This document shows, piece by piece, positions 62,177-64,000 of a stretch of DNA of 64,000 nucleotides; the first letter of the stretch is position 1; each line of letters starts with the position of its first letter. The position numbers were made by a program, and so were the translations under genes. Location: the NCBI RefSeq assembly GCF_900109315.1, contig NZ_FOJC01000006.1, forward strand, positions 62,001 through 126,000, in the 5' to 3' direction. Source of the stretch: [Haemophilus] ducreyi (GTDB lineage: Bacteria > Pseudomonadota > Gammaproteobacteria > Enterobacterales > Pasteurellaceae). A model generated the notes under the pieces. That model had not been told where the DNA came from, made no database searches, and saw nothing but the letters and a program-made list of their open reading frames with translations.

Positions 62177-62212
62177 GCCAACTGATTACTTCCCTTCACT
62201 TGGCTCTCAAAT

Positions 62213-62252
62213 AGCGGTTATTTTTGGCCTAAATTTACCAAAATAAACCGCT
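62213..62252. terminator. imperfect bidirectional hairpin between greB and ribH
   Basis: AGCGGTTATTTTTGG pairs with CCAAAATAAACCGCT at 13 of 15 positions around a 10-nt loop. Both arms include an AGCGGT core, again an inverted pair of uptake-like words. greB and ribH converge here. Confidence 0.65.
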
Positions 62253-62263
62253 TGAGCTCACCA

Positions 62264-62725
62264 TTATAGTGCTTTTAATACATTCACCATTTCGATTGCA
62301 CCTAAAGCACATTCTGCGCCTTTATTGCCCGCTTTTGTGCCCGCACGCTCAATGGCTTGTTCAATACTTTCTGTGGTCAATACACCAAACATAATTGGCA
62401 CACCCGTTTGTAACGCTACTGCACCAATGCCTTTTGCTACTTCATTACAAACATAATCATAATGCGTGGTTGAGCCACGTATCACCGTACCTAAGCAAAT
62501 TACTGCATCATATTTACCGCTTTCTGCCATTTTTTTGGCAACAAGTGGAATTTCAAAAGCACCTGGCACCCAAACAGTGTCAATATCCGATTCTACCGCA
62601 CCGTGGCGCACGAGTGTATCTACTGCACCACTTAATAATTTATCATTAATAAAATCATTAAAACGTGCCGTTACAACGCTGAATTTTAAACCTGTAGCGA
62701 CTAAATTACCGGTAATTTTTGCCAT
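62264..62725 (-). CDS. ribH: 6,7-dimethyl-8-ribityllumazine synthase
   Basis: Penultimate step of riboflavin synthesis: joins 3,4-dihydroxy-2-butanone 4-phosphate with the ribitylaminouracil. The protein has 153 residues, with the capsid-forming fold. Signatures: [19 protein letters not shown] near 14, [19 protein letters not shown] near 52 and [20 protein letters not shown] near 76-95, holding the catalytic His. It lies 109 bp after ribBA on the same strand, and RibBA supplies its butanone substrate. Confidence 0.97.
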   Translation of the reverse strand: MAKITGNLVATGLKFSVVTARFNDFINDKLLSGAVDTLVRHGAVESDIDTVWVPGAFEIPLVAKKMAESGKYDAVICLGTVIRGSTTHYDYVCNEVAKGIGAVALQTGVPIMFGVLTTESIEQAIERAGTKAGNKGAECALGAIEMVNVLKAL

Positions 62726-62834
62726 GTTGATCTGTCCTTATCAAATAAAAAATTGTGAGATCACAAGTATTAATACTTGTGGTTAAAATAAGATGGATTG
62801 TTTGTGTAAGAGCGCCATTTTGTCCAACACGACG

Positions 62835-64000
62835 TTATTGTTCAAAGTTAAACATATGCCCCATTTTGATCTGTTTTACTTTCAAGTAATCAATATCATT
62901 TTGGTTTGGTTCAACAATAATTGGCTCACGTGCGAGAATATTTAAGCCTTGTTGTTTTAAGCCACTAATTTTAGCTGGATTATTGGTCAATAAGCGAGTG
63001 GATTTCACGCCTAAGGCTTGGAAAATCTGCGCACCAATATAGTATTCGCGTTCATCTTCCTTAAAACCTAGCGCAAGGTTTGCCTCAACCGTATCCATAC
63101 CTTTATCTTGTAGTTCATAGGCACGTAATTTATTGATTAAACCAATACCGCGACCTTCTTGGCGTAAATATAATACGACGCCTCGCCCTTCTTGCTCAAT
63201 TTGCGTCATTGCTGCAGCAAATTGTTGGCCACAATCACAACGTTGAGAACCAAACGCATCGCCGGTTAAGCACTCTGAATGGATACGTGCTAATACGGCT
63301 TGGCCATCACCAATCTCGCCTTTTACTAAAGCGATATGCTCTTTGCCTGAAATCACTTCAACAAAACTATGCGCCATAAATTCACCATATTTAGTCGGCA
63401 TTTTCACAACTGAAACCAATTTAACCAAGCTGTCATATTTACGGCGATATTCTTGTAGCTGTGCAATGGTAATAAAAGGCATATTATGTTTAACCGCTAG
63501 TGCTTGTAATTGTGGCATAGTCATCATAGTGCCATCATCAGCCATGATTTCACAACATAAGCCTGCAGGCTTTAAGCCTGCTAAGCGCGCTAAATCGACT
63601 GTTGCTTCTGTATGGCCATTACGTACCAACACGCCCCCCTCTTTGGCAATCAATGGGAACATATGCCCTGGGCGACGAAAATCAGCCGCTTGTGCATTTT
63701 GTTCAAGCATTTTTAATGCGGTCAGTGAGCGTTCAAAGGCTGAAATACCAGTGCCCGTATTAATATGATCAACGGATACAGTGAAAGCTGTTTCATGATT
63801 ATCCGTATTATTTGTCACCATTGGATGAAAACTTAATTTATCCGCTAGCGCTTGTGAAATTGGCGTACAAATCAAACCTTTGCCATAAGTCGCCATAAAA
63901 TTAATATTTTCTGGTGTAGCAAATTCTAAGGCACAAATAAAATCGCCTTCATTCTCACGGTTTTCATCATCAGAAACTAAAATAATTTTGCCCGCCGCAA
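62835..64000 (-). CDS. ribBA: DHBP synthase/GTP cyclohydrolase II (partial, N-terminus beyond window)
   Basis: Bifunctional riboflavin enzyme RibBA. The reverse strand stays open to the window edge, reading [20 protein letters not shown] upstream of the internal MATYGKGLI at 63896. The true start therefore lies past 64000. The DHBP synthase domain has [10 protein letters not shown] and [19 protein letters not shown]. The GTP cyclohydrolase II part has [20 protein letters not shown], with zinc cysteines near residue 225 of the visible fragment, and [18 protein letters not shown]. ribH lies downstream. Confidence 0.95.
   Translation of the reverse strand, partial: AAGKIILVSDDENRENEGDFICALEFATPENINFMATYGKGLICTPISQALADKLSFHPMVTNNTDNHETAFTVSVDHINTGTGISAFERSLTALKMLEQNAQAADFRRPGHMFPLIAKEGGVLVRNGHTEATVDLARLAGLKPAGLCCEIMADDGTMMTMPQLQALAVKHNMPFITIAQLQEYRRKYDSLVKLVSVVKMPTKYGEFMAHSFVEVISGKEHIALVKGEIGDGQAVLARIHSECLTGDAFGSQRCDCGQQFAAAMTQIEQEGRGVVLYLRQEGRGIGLINKLRAYELQDKGMDTVEANLALGFKEDEREYYIGAQIFQALGVKSTRLLTNNPAKISGLKQQGLNILAREPIIVEPNQNDIDYLKVKQIKMGHMFNFEQ

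Overview
The window is a dense chromosomal segment (about 38% GC by eye) from a member of the Pasteurellaceae. Gene content and order (sapABCD, tyrR, gmhA, lgtF, hel/e(P4), hldE, the uppS-cdsA-rseP-bamA-skp-lpxD-fabZ-lpxA cluster) are typical of Haemophilus, Actinobacillus and Pasteurella. The DNA uptake word is the 9-mer ACAAGCGGT: seven exact copies were found by eye (at 1707, 6460, 6809, 21665, 26005, 30470 and 31792) and no AAGTGCGGT. This points to the Apl-type uptake group (Actinobacillus pleuropneumoniae, Mannheimia, H. ducreyi, Glaesserella relatives) rather than the Hin-type group. The species is not determined. No prophage, insertion sequence, CRISPR array or rRNA was seen; there is one tRNA, tRNA-Ile2(CAU).

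Layout. 1-2.2 kb: citrate lyase genes citC-citD-citE (minus), with an FNR-like site upstream. 2.4-7.8 kb: an ElyC/YdcF-like gene convergent with rimK, lolA and polA. 7.9-13.7 kb: tyrR-sapA-sapB-sapC-sapD (minus), without sapF. 13.9-17 kb: gmhA, an NhaC-family transporter behind a lysine riboswitch, and hns. 17.2-20.8 kb: a decayed lactate region (lldP remnant, intact lutA, broken lutB and lutC). 20.9-25 kb: a MliC-like protein, tRNA-Ile2, pgeF, ridA, ndpA, bamE and a small secreted protein. 25-30 kb: cvpA-purF, with an in-frame stop in purF and a PurR box upstream, then rnhA, a DUF535 gene and argG. 30-34 kb: LPS core genes and yhbY, pgpB, gloB. 34-43 kb: the envelope biogenesis cluster uppS to lpxA. 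43-52 kb: dxr, relA, der, hldE, pyrR, surA and rsmA. 52-56.5 kb: upp, fadD, rseC, rseA and rpoE, without rseB. 56.9-57.1 kb: a candidate new small RNA. 57.4-64 kb: a frameshifted Cof phosphatase, hel, a pepB pseudogene, kdsD, greB, ribH and partial ribBA.

Most genes are housekeeping and serve the outer membrane: LPS precursors (gmhA, hldE, kdsD, lpxA, lpxD), protein folding and insertion (bamA, bamE, skp, surA, lolA) and the sigma-E stress circuit (rpoE, rseA, rseP). Against this background there are clear signs of reductive decay. The lactate genes, pepB and the Cof phosphatase are broken, sapF and rseB are missing from their usual places, and purF has one nonsense codon in an otherwise clean reading frame.

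No large undescribed multi-gene system was found. The most novel item is the unannotated 56.9-57.1 kb small RNA, with its own promoter, terminator and a CA-rich linker like GcvB target sites. Next are the isolated purF stop, the recurrence of TAA at Glu positions, and a PurR-like operator in front of argG.
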